Positions 26,887-35,863 of a DNA stretch of 64,000 nt are shown here, in pieces (position 1 is the stretch's first letter; the number at the start of each line of letters is the position of its first letter). The notes beneath the pieces were generated by a model, which was not told the DNA's origin, made no database searches, and saw only the letters and a list, made by a program, of their open reading frames with translations. Both the position numbers and the translations under genes were made by a program. Source of the stretch: Winogradskyella litoriviva (GTDB lineage: Bacteria > Bacteroidota > Bacteroidia > Flavobacteriales > Flavobacteriaceae); NCBI RefSeq assembly GCF_013249065.1, contig NZ_JABRWQ010000008.1:1-64000 (forward strand). Direction: 5' to 3'.

Positions 26887-27562
26887 AAATATAATAATAA
26901 CAGGTACAAGTAGAGGTATAGGTTTTGAGCTCGTTCACCTTTTTGCCAACCAAGGCCATAATGTTTTAGCATTATCACGTAATGCAAAACCAGTAAGAAA
27001 TCTTCATTTTGATAATATATCGTCGTTTGCGTTTGATTTATGTAATGAAGAGGATTATCAAAAAGTAACGGATTTTATTAAAGAAGAATGGAAACATGTT
27101 GATATTTTAATTAATAATGCAGGTGCTATAATTAACAAGCCATTTGCTGAAACAACGTTTCAAGATTTTACAAAAGTGTATCAAACCAATGTATTTGGTG
27201 TATCTGAATTAACCAGAACCGTATTGCCTTTTCTAAAAAGCGATGGTCATGTGGTTACAATTAGTTCAATGGGAGGTATTCAAGGCAGTATGAAATTTCC
27301 TGGTTTATCCGCATACAGTTCTAGTAAAGGTGCCGTAATTACTTTAGTTGAATTATTAGCAGAAGAGTACAAAGAAACAGGGCCTCAGTTTAATGTTTTA
27401 GCATTAGGAGCAGTGCAAACCGAAATGTTAGAAGAAGCATTTCCTGGTTACAAAGCACCAACTACAGCCAAAGAAATGGCAGAATATATTCAGAATTTTG
27501 CCTTAACAGGAAACAAGTATTACAACGGTAAAGTGTTACAAGTTTCTAATTCTACACCATAA
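26879..27562 (+). CDS. Short-chain dehydrogenase/reductase
   Basis: NAD(P)-dependent oxidoreductase of the classical SDR family. Seen: nucleotide motif TGTSRGIG at residues 8-15, NNAG near residue 80, an ISSMGG segment carrying the catalytic Ser, and Y146-x3-K150 in AYSSSKGA. Length 227 is a compact classical SDR. It starts within the last codons of the M28 gene (8-bp overlap) and lies 9 bp before the SprT-like gene. The substrate is not predictable; members of this subgroup include carbonyl reductases. Confidence 0.9.
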   Translation: MSKNIIITGTSRGIGFELVHLFANQGHNVLALSRNAKPVRNLHFDNISSFAFDLCNEEDYQKVTDFIKEEWKHVDILINNAGAIINKPFAETTFQDFTKVYQTNVFGVSELTRTVLPFLKSDGHVVTISSMGGIQGSMKFPGLSAYSSSKGAVITLVELLAEEYKETGPQFNVLALGAVQTEMLEEAFPGYKAPTTAKEMAEYIQNFALTGNKYYNGKVLQVSNSTP

Positions 27563-27571
27563 TTTATTTTA

Positions 27572-28168
27572 ATGCAAAAACAGTTTTTAGAATTTATTCC
27601 TTCATTAGCAAAACCAATGGTATTAGAGCTTTTGTCTAATGATAATTTGTTGGTAAAAGTTAAAAATGAACGCAAAACAAGACATGGAGATTATAGAGCC
27701 TTGCCCAATGGAAAGCATCAGATTACGGTTAATTCTAATTTAAATAATTATAGATTTTTAATTACCTTAATTCATGAAATTGCCCATTTTGAAGCGTATA
27801 AGAATTATGGAAGGCGTATTAAACCGCATGGAAAAGAGTGGAAACAAACGTTTCAGCATTTAATGTTGCCGTTTTTACGTCCCGAAATTTTCCCTTTAGA
27901 ATTATTACCTTTACTAGCTAAACATTTTAAAAACCCAAAAGCTTCTAGCGACACAGATACGCAACTTGCCTTAGCCTTAAAGCAATTCGACGAAAGTAAT
28001 GACAAGACATATGTATTTGAAGTACCTTTGAATCAAACCTTTAAACTTTACAACGGTAGAGTTTTTAAAAAGGGTAAAAAACTTAGAAAACGATATGAAT
28101 GTATGGAAGTTAACACAGGTAAATTATATTTGTTTAACCCAAATGCAGAAGTAGAGATTTTAGAATAA
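27572..28168 (+). CDS. SprT-like zinc metalloprotease-domain protein
   Basis: Small protein of the SprT/Spartan zincin type. Seen: HEIAH at residues 68-72 with a third likely ligand H86 in KPHGKEW, in the usual SprT order, and a basic C-terminal segment (KKGKKLRKRYECMEVNTGKLYLF) that resembles a degraded zinc-ribbon region. Length 198 is typical. In eukaryotes related domains cleave DNA-protein crosslinks; the bacterial role is unclear. It sits 9 bp after the SDR gene and 11 bp before the GDP-mannose gene, so likely one operon. Confidence 0.85.
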   Translation: MQKQFLEFIPSLAKPMVLELLSNDNLLVKVKNERKTRHGDYRALPNGKHQITVNSNLNNYRFLITLIHEIAHFEAYKNYGRRIKPHGKEWKQTFQHLMLPFLRPEIFPLELLPLLAKHFKNPKASSDTDTQLALALKQFDESNDKTYVFEVPLNQTFKLYNGRVFKKGKKLRKRYECMEVNTGKLYLFNPNAEVEILE

Positions 28169-28179
28169 AACATAAATTG

Positions 28180-29268
28180 ATGAATAGCAAAAACAAAAAT
28201 TATTATGCCATATTAATGGCAGGAGGAGTAGGATCAAGATTTTGGCCAGTAAGTACACAAGATTTCCCAAAACAGTTTCATGATATGTTAGGAACAGGTG
28301 ATACTTTAATCCAAAAAACATTTAACCGTTTAGCAAAATTGATTCCAGAAGAAAACATCTTCATTTTAACTAATGAACGATATAATGATTTAGTTTTTGA
28401 GCAATTGCCAAATATTACAAAACGTCAAGTTGTGCTAGAACCTGCAATGAGAAATACAGCACCATGTATATTGTATGCTTCATTAAAAATTCAGAAAGAA
28501 AATGAAGATGCAGTGATGATTGTAGCTCCAAGTGATCATTGGATTGAAGATGAACAAGCTTTTTCAAATAACGTAAAAACAGCTTTTGATTATTGTGCAT
28601 CTAATTCTGCATTAATGACATTAGGTATCACACCAACATTTCCAAATACTGGTTATGGTTATATTGAGTACGATAAATCTGCAACTACAGAGATTAAGTC
28701 TGTAAACCAATTTAGAGAAAAACCAGATTACGAAACTGCCAAGACATTTATAGAACAAGGTAATTTTTTATGGAATGCAGGTATTTTTATGTGGAGTGTT
28801 AAAACAGTTGTTGCAGCATTTAAAAACAATCAGCCTCAATTGTTTGAATTATTTGAAAAAGGATATAACGTGTATAATACGGAGTTTGAAGATGATTTTA
28901 TAAAAGAGAATTACCAAAAGGCAGAGAACATATCCGTAGATTATGCACTTATGGAAAAGAGTGATAATGTTTATGTAATTCCTGCCACTTTCGATTGGAA
29001 TGACCTTGGTACTTGGGGAAGTCTTTATGATAAATTAGATAAGGATGAAAACACTAATGCTATTGTCAATGCTAGAGCTTTAACTGAAGATGCAAGTGGT
29101 AACATGATTAGAACTAAAAGAGATAAGATTGTTGTTGTAGATGGATTAAAAGATTACATCATTGTAGATAAAGACGAAGTTTTACTTATCTTTCCTAAAG
29201 CAAAAGAACAAGATATTAAAAAAGTACTTCAAAACGTGAAAGCTAATTTTGGAGAAGAATATGGTTAA
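28180..29268 (+). CDS. manC: Mannose-1-phosphate guanylyltransferase
   Basis: Makes GDP-mannose from mannose-1-phosphate and GTP for polysaccharide and glycoprotein synthesis. Seen: the pyrophosphorylase signature MAGGVGSRFWP at residues 13-23, QKTFNRL, EPAMRNTAPCI, APSDHWI, the FREKPD segment with the conserved sugar-phosphate-binding pattern, LWNAGIFMW and FDWNDLGTWGS. Length 362 shows it is the single-domain enzyme without the C-terminal isomerase domain. The ATG at 28180 is used; an in-frame TTG lies one codon upstream. Confidence 0.92.
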   Translation: MNSKNKNYYAILMAGGVGSRFWPVSTQDFPKQFHDMLGTGDTLIQKTFNRLAKLIPEENIFILTNERYNDLVFEQLPNITKRQVVLEPAMRNTAPCILYASLKIQKENEDAVMIVAPSDHWIEDEQAFSNNVKTAFDYCASNSALMTLGITPTFPNTGYGYIEYDKSATTEIKSVNQFREKPDYETAKTFIEQGNFLWNAGIFMWSVKTVVAAFKNNQPQLFELFEKGYNVYNTEFEDDFIKENYQKAENISVDYALMEKSDNVYVIPATFDWNDLGTWGSLYDKLDKDENTNAIVNARALTEDASGNMIRTKRDKIVVVDGLKDYIIVDKDEVLLIFPKAKEQDIKKVLQNVKANFGEEYG

Positions 29269-29273
29269 AAACT

Positions 29274-30767
29274 ATGAGTGACGAACATAAATTCAATTTT
29301 TCTGAGGATGAGAATTCTCAGATGACCAATGAGATGAACAAGGAAAATGCTGTTGAAGAAAAGAAAGATGCAGTAAAAAAAGATGCTCAGGGCTTATTTG
29401 CAAGCGTAAAAACATTTTTAAAGGAACTACTCGATTTTAGAGAAGATACCGATAGAGATGCAACAATTACAGCCATAAAAGCAGATATTCCTTTTAAGGG
29501 TGCAACAGCTTGGATTTTAGTTTGTTCAATTTTTGTAGCATCTGTTGGTCTTAACGCAAATTCTACAGCAGTAGTAATTGGAGCGATGTTAATTTCGCCA
29601 CTTATGGGTCCTATTTTAGGTGTAGGACTTTCTATAGCAATTAATGATATAGACACTTTAAGAAAGTCGCTTATAAATCTAGCAACAATGATTGTGCTAA
29701 GTTTACTAACTGCTTTTTTATTCTTTTGGTTATTTCCGCTAAGTGAAGATACATCAGAGCTAATGGGTAGAGTTAAGCCAGATATTAGAGATGTTCTTAT
29801 TGCATTTTTTGGTGGTTTAGCCTTAATAATAGCGCGTACCAAAAAAGGCACTATTGCCTCAGTTATTTTTGGTGTTGCTATTGCAACGGCCTTAATGCCT
29901 CCTTTGTGTACTGCAGGTTATGGATTAGCAAAGGGAAATTGGACCTACTTTGGTGGAGCCATGTATTTATTTACCATTAATACTATTTTTATTGCTTTAG
30001 CGACATTTTTAGTCTTAAAGATATTGCGTTTTCCTATGTTGAAATATGCAAATTCTGCAAAGCGTAAGCGTATATCTAGAATAGCAATGTTAGTTGCTAT
30101 TGTTGTTATGATTCCGGCAATTTGGACATTTTTAACCGTATTACAAGAAAGCAAATACCAGATAGATTTTAAGAGTTTTGTTGATAATGAAATAAAATCG
30201 AACCCTAATTTGTGGTCGCAACGAGAAGACTTGGATATTAAGGCAAAAAAATTAAGTCTTTATTTTAATGGAGATGTAAGTGATGAAATGGTTTCGGCAT
30301 TGCAAAATGATAAGAATAAGTACGAAAATCTTAAAGAGTTTGAATTAGTAATTAATGCTAATAAAACAAGAAGTGCAGATCGATTAATGGAGTCATTAGA
30401 TAGAGCTTATGCAGATTTAGACAGAAAGGATAATGTTATTGATGGCTTACAAAAACAGATAGAAGAATTAGAAGCAAATATTTCTAGTTTAAATAAAGTA
30501 ATAGAAGCTAAGGATACTAATAAGAACTCAGTGTCGTTTAGCTCATTGTCACGTGACGCTAAAATTAAATTTAGTGACTTAGAGTACTTTGGTTACGCTA
30601 AAATGTTAGAATCTAAAGATTTTATAAACATTGATACCGTTACGGTTGCGAATGTAAGATGGAAAGTAGCTCTTAATGACAGTATAGTTTTAATTAGAGA
30701 GCGCGATTTACAAAAATGGCTTAAGAACGAACTAAAAGTAGATACCGTATTTATAAAGAGAAATTAA
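29274..30767 (+). CDS. DUF389 membrane protein with C-terminal coiled coil
   Basis: Inner-membrane protein of unknown function. Seen: an acidic/lysine-rich N-terminus (~1-60), then about six membrane segments with the DUF389 hallmarks VGLNANSTAVVIGAMLISPLMGPILGVG and GVAIATALMPPLCTAGYGLA. A soluble C-terminal part follows, with a coiled-coil stretch (~395-420, KDNVIDGLQKQIEELEANIS) and a mixed C-terminal domain. Length 497 is long for the family, whose core is ~300 residues. It starts 5 bp after manC. Its stop codon overlaps the stop of the convergent mlaF gene by 4 bp, leaving no terminator space. Confidence 0.85.
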   Translation: MSDEHKFNFSEDENSQMTNEMNKENAVEEKKDAVKKDAQGLFASVKTFLKELLDFREDTDRDATITAIKADIPFKGATAWILVCSIFVASVGLNANSTAVVIGAMLISPLMGPILGVGLSIAINDIDTLRKSLINLATMIVLSLLTAFLFFWLFPLSEDTSELMGRVKPDIRDVLIAFFGGLALIIARTKKGTIASVIFGVAIATALMPPLCTAGYGLAKGNWTYFGGAMYLFTINTIFIALATFLVLKILRFPMLKYANSAKRKRISRIAMLVAIVVMIPAIWTFLTVLQESKYQIDFKSFVDNEIKSNPNLWSQREDLDIKAKKLSLYFNGDVSDEMVSALQNDKNKYENLKEFELVINANKTRSADRLMESLDRAYADLDRKDNVIDGLQKQIEELEANISSLNKVIEAKDTNKNSVSFSSLSRDAKIKFSDLEYFGYAKMLESKDFINIDTVTVANVRWKVALNDSIVLIRERDLQKWLKNELKVDTVFIKRN

Positions 30768-31531
30768 TTATTCTCTTCAAGATACATTTTTCTTACCTTT
30801 CTAAATAAATTAGAAGAATAAACGAAGTTGGTAACAGCTTCGTTTTCTGTTCTAAAGATAGTTTCACTAGAACCTTCCCATTCTAATAATCCATCTTTTA
30901 GAAATACAATTTTTTCGCCTATTTCCATTACAGAATTCATGTCGTGTGTATTAACAACCGTTGTAATATTAAATTCATCTGTGATTTCTTGAATTAAATT
31001 ATCTATTACAATGGCAGTTCTTGGATCTAGTCCAGAATTAGGTTCATCACAAAATAAAAATTTTGGTCTGTTTACAATTGCTCTTGCAATCGCAACTCGT
31101 TTTTGCATTCCACCAGAAGCTTCACTCGGCATTTTGCTGTGTGCGTTCTCTAAGTTTACCCGTTTTAAAACTTCATTAACTCTATCTTCCATTTCGGTTT
31201 TACTTTGTTTAGTAAACATGCGTAATGGAAACATTACATTTTCTGCAATAGTCATAGAATCAAAAAGGGCACTACCTTGAAAAACCATTCCCATTTCTGA
31301 GCGTAAGTTGGTTTTTTCATTTCTAGATAATTCATTAAAGTTTTTACCTTCATAAGAAATAGAACCTTCTTCATATTCAAATAAACCAAGTAAACATTTT
31401 AAGAATACCGTTTTACCAGAGCCACTTTGACCAATAATTAGATTCGTTTTTCCCTTTTCAAAAGACGTTGTTATACCTTTTAAAATATGAACATCTCCAA
31501 ACGATTTATGTAAATTTTTAACTTCTATCAT
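30764..31531 (-). CDS. mlaF: ABC transporter ATP-binding protein, MlaF type
   Basis: ATPase of the Mla-type lipid transporter at the inner membrane. Seen: Walker A GQSGSGKT at residues 34-41, signature EASGGMQKR, Walker B FLFCDEPNSGLDP, and the D-loop/H-loop NTHDMNS. The ATG at 31531 (MIEVKNLHKSFG) gives 255 residues, the normal size, and begins 3 bp after the mlaE stop; an upstream in-frame start inside mlaE (31594) is rejected. With mlaE it forms a two-gene operon. No MlaD-type periplasmic subunit gene is adjacent. Confidence 0.92.
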   Translation of the reverse strand: MIEVKNLHKSFGDVHILKGITTSFEKGKTNLIIGQSGSGKTVFLKCLLGLFEYEEGSISYEGKNFNELSRNEKTNLRSEMGMVFQGSALFDSMTIAENVMFPLRMFTKQSKTEMEDRVNEVLKRVNLENAHSKMPSEASGGMQKRVAIARAIVNRPKFLFCDEPNSGLDPRTAIVIDNLIQEITDEFNITTVVNTHDMNSVMEIGEKIVFLKDGLLEWEGSSETIFRTENEAVTNFVYSSNLFRKVRKMYLEENN

Positions 31532-31533
31532 AA

Positions 31534-32283
31534 TTATCCAAGTAAAAGACTGGTTAGTAAAAAGTTGACTAAAATAATCATAACACTTGTCCATACAAAT
31601 GAAGTGGTACTAGCTTTACCAACTTCTAAAGCGCCACCTTTCATAAAATAACCATAATAAGAAGGGATTGTAGCCAATAAAAATGCAAAAACAAAAGTTT
31701 TTATAAAGGCATAAATAAAATGAAAAGGAATAAAATCTAACTGCACACCTTCTATATAATCTTCCATAGTTCCGTAACCTCCGTAAACGCAGGCCATTAA
31801 GCCACCTAATATTCCTAAAAACATGGCAATAGAGATTACAAACGGATAAAGTGTTAAGGCTATAAATTTAGGGAAAACCAGATAATTTATTCCGTTAATA
31901 CCCATAACCTCTAAGGCATCTATTTGCTCTGTAACACGCATAGTGCCGATACTAGATGTTATAAAAGAACCAACTTTACCAGCCATAATGATGGAAATAA
32001 ATGTTGGTGCAAATTCTAAAATAATAGATTGTCTTGTTGCAAAACCTACTAAATATTTTGGCATAATAGGGCTCGTCATATTCAAGGATGTTTGTATGGC
32101 AACAACGCCTCCAACAAAAAATGAAATAAAAGCAACAATACCAATAGAACCAATAATAAGATCATCAATATCTTTAAGGATTAATGGCTTCATCACAGAC
32201 CATTTTGTTGGTCTACGAAAAATATCCTTAATCATTATAAAATATGTACCTATGTTTTGAAGGTATGTAATGGGATTTTTCAT
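31534..32283 (-). CDS. mlaE: ABC transporter permease, MlaE type
   Basis: Membrane subunit that moves phospholipids between the inner membrane and periplasmic carriers. Seen: five to six membrane segments with the MlaE core ATRQSIILEFAPTFISIIMAGKVGSFITSSIGTMRVTEQIDALEVMGIN. The ATG at 32283 gives 249 residues, matching relatives starting MKxxxxYLxxIGxYFIM; a TTG ten codons upstream is less likely. The mlaF start follows directly. It is divergent from the pafA-like gene across 190 bp. Confidence 0.92.
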   Translation of the reverse strand: MKNPITYLQNIGTYFIMIKDIFRRPTKWSVMKPLILKDIDDLIIGSIGIVAFISFFVGGVVAIQTSLNMTSPIMPKYLVGFATRQSIILEFAPTFISIIMAGKVGSFITSSIGTMRVTEQIDALEVMGINGINYLVFPKFIALTLYPFVISIAMFLGILGGLMACVYGGYGTMEDYIEGVQLDFIPFHFIYAFIKTFVFAFLLATIPSYYGYFMKGGALEVGKASTTSFVWTSVMIILVNFLLTSLLLG

Positions 32284-32439
32284 TAATGCTAAAGTATAAA
32301 AAATGATTAGCAATTGAGCATATTCAGATTTTTTTCATGCATAAAAATGAATAATTGTAAACAGCATGAAGTAAATATTAATTATAAAATTAATCACATG
32401 AAATTGCTGTAAATTAAAATTAAGATAACATAAAAATCG

Positions 32440-32447
32440 TATTTTTG
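32440..32447 (+). promoter_or_regulatory. -7 promoter element (TATTTTTG) of the PafA-like gene
   Basis: TATTTTTG matches TAnnTTTG and ends 26 bp before the ATG at 32474. No TTG box is visible at the right distance. Confidence 0.35.
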
Positions 32448-32473
32448 ATATTCAATTTAAAGTCGTATTTCTA

Positions 32474-34153
32474 ATGAAAAATATCTTCACATTATTCGGA
32501 ATTTTATTTTTGTTTTTTTCTTGTGGTTCTCCAAAAAGTGCTGTTGATGTAAAAACAGAATCTATAGTAAAAACAGAAAAAGTTACAACCAATTCAAAAC
32601 CAAAACTTGTTGTTGGTATTGTTGTAGATCAAATGCGTTACGATTATTTAACACGCTTCGATTCTAAATTTGGTGAAGGAGGTTTTAAACGGATGATGAG
32701 CGAAGGGTTTAATTGTAAAAATAATCACTTTAATTACGTGCCAACATATACAGGTCCTGGTCATGCTTCTATTTACACTGGTACAACGCCAAAATATCAT
32801 GGTATTATAGGTAATAATTTCTATGATAAAGAGACTAAAGAAATGGTGTATTGCGCTGGTGATGATACTGTAAATTCAATAGGAACAACAGATGATGCTG
32901 GCAAAATGTCTACGCATAGAATGCAGACCACTACTTTTGGAGATGAAAATAGATTGTTTACGCAAATGCAAGGCAAAACCATTGGTGTTTCTTTAAAGGA
33001 TAGAGGTGCAATTTTACCAGCAGGTCATACCGCAAATGCAGCTTATTGGTTTCATGGTAAAGATGAAGGTGTTTGGATAACAAGTTCATTTTATTTGAAA
33101 AAACTACCACAATGGGTTAGTGATTTTAACATGTCAGAAAGTGCAGAATCTTACCTAAAAGAATGGAATACTGTTTACGATATATCAACTTATACAGAAA
33201 GTGGTTCTGATGAAAATAGCTTTGAAGGCGGTTTTAAAGGAAAAGAAAAAGCAACCTTTCCTTATGATTTAAAAGCCTTAAGTAAAGATAATAGAGGATT
33301 TGATATTTTAAAAGCAACACCTTATGGTAATAGTTTAACTGCAGATTTTGCAATGGCAGCTATTAAAGGTGAGAATCTTGGTAAAGATGATATTACAGAT
33401 GTTTTGGCCGTTAGTTTTTCTTCTACAGATTATGTAGGTCATAACTTTGGTGTAAACTCTAAAGAAATTGAAGATACATATATTCGTTTAGATAAGGATT
33501 TAGAGCGCTTTTTTAATTATTTGGATGCTACTGTAGGTAAAGGAGAGTACACGGTGTTTTTAACTGCTGATCATGGTGCTGTAGATGTACCTGCTTATTT
33601 GCAGTCTGTTAATGTGCCAGCTGGTTATGTAGATAATAAGGATAGAAAAGAAAAGTTTAATGCCTTTTTAATTGAAACTTATGGTACTAAGGATATTGTA
33701 GAAAATATAAGTAACAATCAGATATTTTTAGATAGAGCTAAAGTAAAGTCTTTAGGATTAAATCTTTTTGATGTTCAAAATGCAATAGCAATGGAACAAT
33801 TAACATATAAAAATGTTTCTAAAGTGTATACAGCAAATGCAATGAGTAGTACAAGTTTTTCTACAGGAGTAGAGGAGTTATTACAAAATGGTTTTAACCA
33901 AAAACGTTCTGGAGATGTAATATTGGTAAATGAACCTGCTTTTATTTCTTATGGAAAAACTGGTTCTACCCACGGAAGTGCTTTAAATTACGATACCCAC
34001 GTGCCTTTATTACTCTTTGGTAAAGGAATTAAACAGGGCGAAACGTTTACAAAAACGGTAATTACAGATATTGCACCAACAATGTCAGCATTGTTAGGGA
34101 TTAGTTTTCCTAATGGAGCTATAGGTCAGCCTTTAAGTATTGTTATTGATTAA
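32474..34153 (+). CDS. pafA: PafA-like alkaline phosphatase, lipoprotein
   Basis: Periplasmic or surface phosphomonoesterase that releases phosphate from organic esters; PafA is the main such enzyme in many Bacteroidetes. Seen: lipoprotein signal with lipobox FFSC (C17), VGIVVDQMRYDYL (first metal site), the nucleophile region YTGPGHASIYTG with T93, GIIGNNFYD with the conserved Asn, and SLKDRGA with K175 and R177, the Lys/Arg pair characteristic of PafA monoesterases. Metal ligands TADHGAVDVP and GSTHGSALNYDTHVPLLLFG are also present. Length 559 is right. The nuclease gene follows 10 bp later, which may link it to scavenging phosphate from nucleic acids. No pho-box was recognised. Confidence 0.88.
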   Translation: MKNIFTLFGILFLFFSCGSPKSAVDVKTESIVKTEKVTTNSKPKLVVGIVVDQMRYDYLTRFDSKFGEGGFKRMMSEGFNCKNNHFNYVPTYTGPGHASIYTGTTPKYHGIIGNNFYDKETKEMVYCAGDDTVNSIGTTDDAGKMSTHRMQTTTFGDENRLFTQMQGKTIGVSLKDRGAILPAGHTANAAYWFHGKDEGVWITSSFYLKKLPQWVSDFNMSESAESYLKEWNTVYDISTYTESGSDENSFEGGFKGKEKATFPYDLKALSKDNRGFDILKATPYGNSLTADFAMAAIKGENLGKDDITDVLAVSFSSTDYVGHNFGVNSKEIEDTYIRLDKDLERFFNYLDATVGKGEYTVFLTADHGAVDVPAYLQSVNVPAGYVDNKDRKEKFNAFLIETYGTKDIVENISNNQIFLDRAKVKSLGLNLFDVQNAIAMEQLTYKNVSKVYTANAMSSTSFSTGVEELLQNGFNQKRSGDVILVNEPAFISYGKTGSTHGSALNYDTHVPLLLFGKGIKQGETFTKTVITDIAPTMSALLGISFPNGAIGQPLSIVID

Positions 34154-34163
34154 AAATTAAAGA

Positions 34164-34970
34164 TTGAAAAGAAAACCAATATTCACCATAATTGCTATCA
34201 TCATAGCTATTGCAATTTATAGCTACGACTACTATCTTAATGCTGAAGAAAAGTCAGAAATAGTAACAGAAGGGCAAACGGTTAAAAATAATACCAACGA
34301 ATATTATTTGCCAACAAGTACAACCAATCAGGTAGTTCATCATCAGAATTATTCATTGTCTTATAGCGAGCCACATGAACAAGCAGAATGGGTTGCGTAT
34401 GAGCTAAAAGCATCGCATCTCAGTTCTACAAACCACAAAAGACCATATTTTGAAATTGATGATGCCGTAAAAACAGGAGCTGCTCATTGGCGTAATTATA
34501 AAAAATCGGGTTACGACAAAGGACATTTATGTCCTGCTGGAGACCGAAGGTTTACAAAAACCGCGCACGACGAAACGTTTTTAACAAGTAATATAAGTCC
34601 ACAAGAGCATCAGTTTAACGCAGGTGTTTGGAATAGATTAGAGCAGAAAGTAAGGTATTGGGCAAAAAAGAATGATGGGATTTTTGTGGTTACAGGAGGT
34701 GTTTTGTCTGGTAAGCTTAAAACTATTGGGACAGAAGATGTTTCCGTACCTAATCAATTTTATAAAGTCATTTTAGATAATACTAACGGAAGAATTAAGA
34801 TGTTAGCTTTTTTAATGGATCATGAAGATTCAAATTTACCATTATATAAATTTGTCGTTTCTGTGGATGAGGTTGAGCGTTTAACAGGAATTGATTTCTT
34901 CCCAGAATTAGAGGATGGTATTGAAAACAAATTAGAAGCGTCCAGTAATTATAAAAGCTGGAGTTTTTAA
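34164..34970 (+). CDS. DNA/RNA non-specific endonuclease (NUC1, beta-beta-alpha-metal)
   Basis: Probable periplasmic or membrane-anchored nuclease. Seen: an N-terminal hydrophobic signal/anchor (residues ~5-24), then the NUC1 domain with DKGHLCPAGDRR (general base H121; the usual motif is DRGH, here Lys replaces Arg) and TSNISPQEHQFNAGVWNRLE holding the metal-binding Asn. Length 268. The start is TTG at 34164, giving MKRKP before the hydrophobic segment. It lies 10 bp after the PafA-like phosphatase, so the pair could degrade external DNA or RNA and then take off phosphate. It converges with the glycosyltransferase gene. Confidence 0.87.
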   Translation: MKRKPIFTIIAIIIAIAIYSYDYYLNAEEKSEIVTEGQTVKNNTNEYYLPTSTTNQVVHHQNYSLSYSEPHEQAEWVAYELKASHLSSTNHKRPYFEIDDAVKTGAAHWRNYKKSGYDKGHLCPAGDRRFTKTAHDETFLTSNISPQEHQFNAGVWNRLEQKVRYWAKKNDGIFVVTGGVLSGKLKTIGTEDVSVPNQFYKVILDNTNGRIKMLAFLMDHEDSNLPLYKFVVSVDEVERLTGIDFFPELEDGIENKLEASSNYKSWSF

Positions 34971-34990
34971 TAAAATAGCTATGCCTTTTT

Positions 34991-35839
34991 TTAACTAAAT
35001 TTAGACTTAATGCCTTTCCAGCGTAAATCTCTTATAAATTTTCCTTCAGCTTTAGAAACTAAATAGTCTACTTTATTAGATTGGGCTTTAAAATAACCAG
35101 TCATATAATCTTTAAATAGTTGAAAGCTTTTTTTCTTATAAGCCAATTTTAAAGCTGAAATTAGGGTAATCCAAAAACCATAACGCATTTTATACATCGC
35201 TTCACCTTGAAGATATTTGGAGGCTTTGTTATAAGATTGCCCAGTTGGTTTTAAATGTTTTACATGAAGCGATTCATCTGTAAGGATTTCCCAACCATGG
35301 TATTTTGCCAAGAGTTCGTCAACGGTATCCCAACCCATTGATGGCTTTAATTGCCCAATTTGATTAAAGCATTCTTTTCTATATGCTTTAAGAGCACCTC
35401 TAATATGTTCTTTATTGGTAAGGTTTTCTAAAAGCCAAGCGTTGTCTTTTTCGATATAACAAAATCCTGAAGCCATACCAAGTTTAGGCTTAGTTTTAAA
35501 ATGATTAGATATTGTTTCAAGATAATTAACAGGAAAAATAAGATCGGCGTCAAATTTACAGATGATGTTATAATTGTCATCGAGTGTTGATAGGCCTTTA
35601 TTAAATGCCTTAATGATTTTTGAGCCAGGTAAATGTTTATTTGATGATGTAGTATTTATAACAGAAATAAAATTATGTTTTGAAGCATAATTAGAACATA
35701 TATTATATGTACGGTCTGTTGAATTATCATTCACAATAACAACTCTCTTAGGCAGTAAAGTTTGATTAACTAAGGAGTCTAAGGTTTTGCCAATGTATTG
35801 ATCTTCATTATGAGCCGGAATGATAATGTAAAAGTTCAA
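34991..35839 (-). CDS. Family 2 glycosyltransferase
   Basis: GT-A fold sugar transferase using a nucleotide sugar. Seen: the N-terminal IIIPAHNEDQYIGKTLDSLVNQT, VVNDNS-like VIVNDNSTDRT, and the DxD-type metal motif CKFDADLIFP. The C-terminal part (~200-282) is basic and partly amphipathic, with no clear membrane helix. Length 282. It is the last gene of a minus-strand run following a KAS III-like and a methyltransferase gene, which suggests modification of a surface lipid or glycan. Acceptor and sugar are unknown. Confidence 0.88.
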   Translation of the reverse strand: MNFYIIIPAHNEDQYIGKTLDSLVNQTLLPKRVVIVNDNSTDRTYNICSNYASKHNFISVINTTSSNKHLPGSKIIKAFNKGLSTLDDNYNIICKFDADLIFPVNYLETISNHFKTKPKLGMASGFCYIEKDNAWLLENLTNKEHIRGALKAYRKECFNQIGQLKPSMGWDTVDELLAKYHGWEILTDESLHVKHLKPTGQSYNKASKYLQGEAMYKMRYGFWITLISALKLAYKKKSFQLFKDYMTGYFKAQSNKVDYLVSKAEGKFIRDLRWKGIKSKFS

Positions 35840-35863
35840 TATTGAAAATATATTTGTTTAAAG

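Noticed and set aside
32073..32083. TCGTCATATTC inside mlaE, resembling a half-site of the candidate LytTR repeats
   Set aside because: Only one half-site is present, it is within a coding region, and there is no partner 21 bp away.
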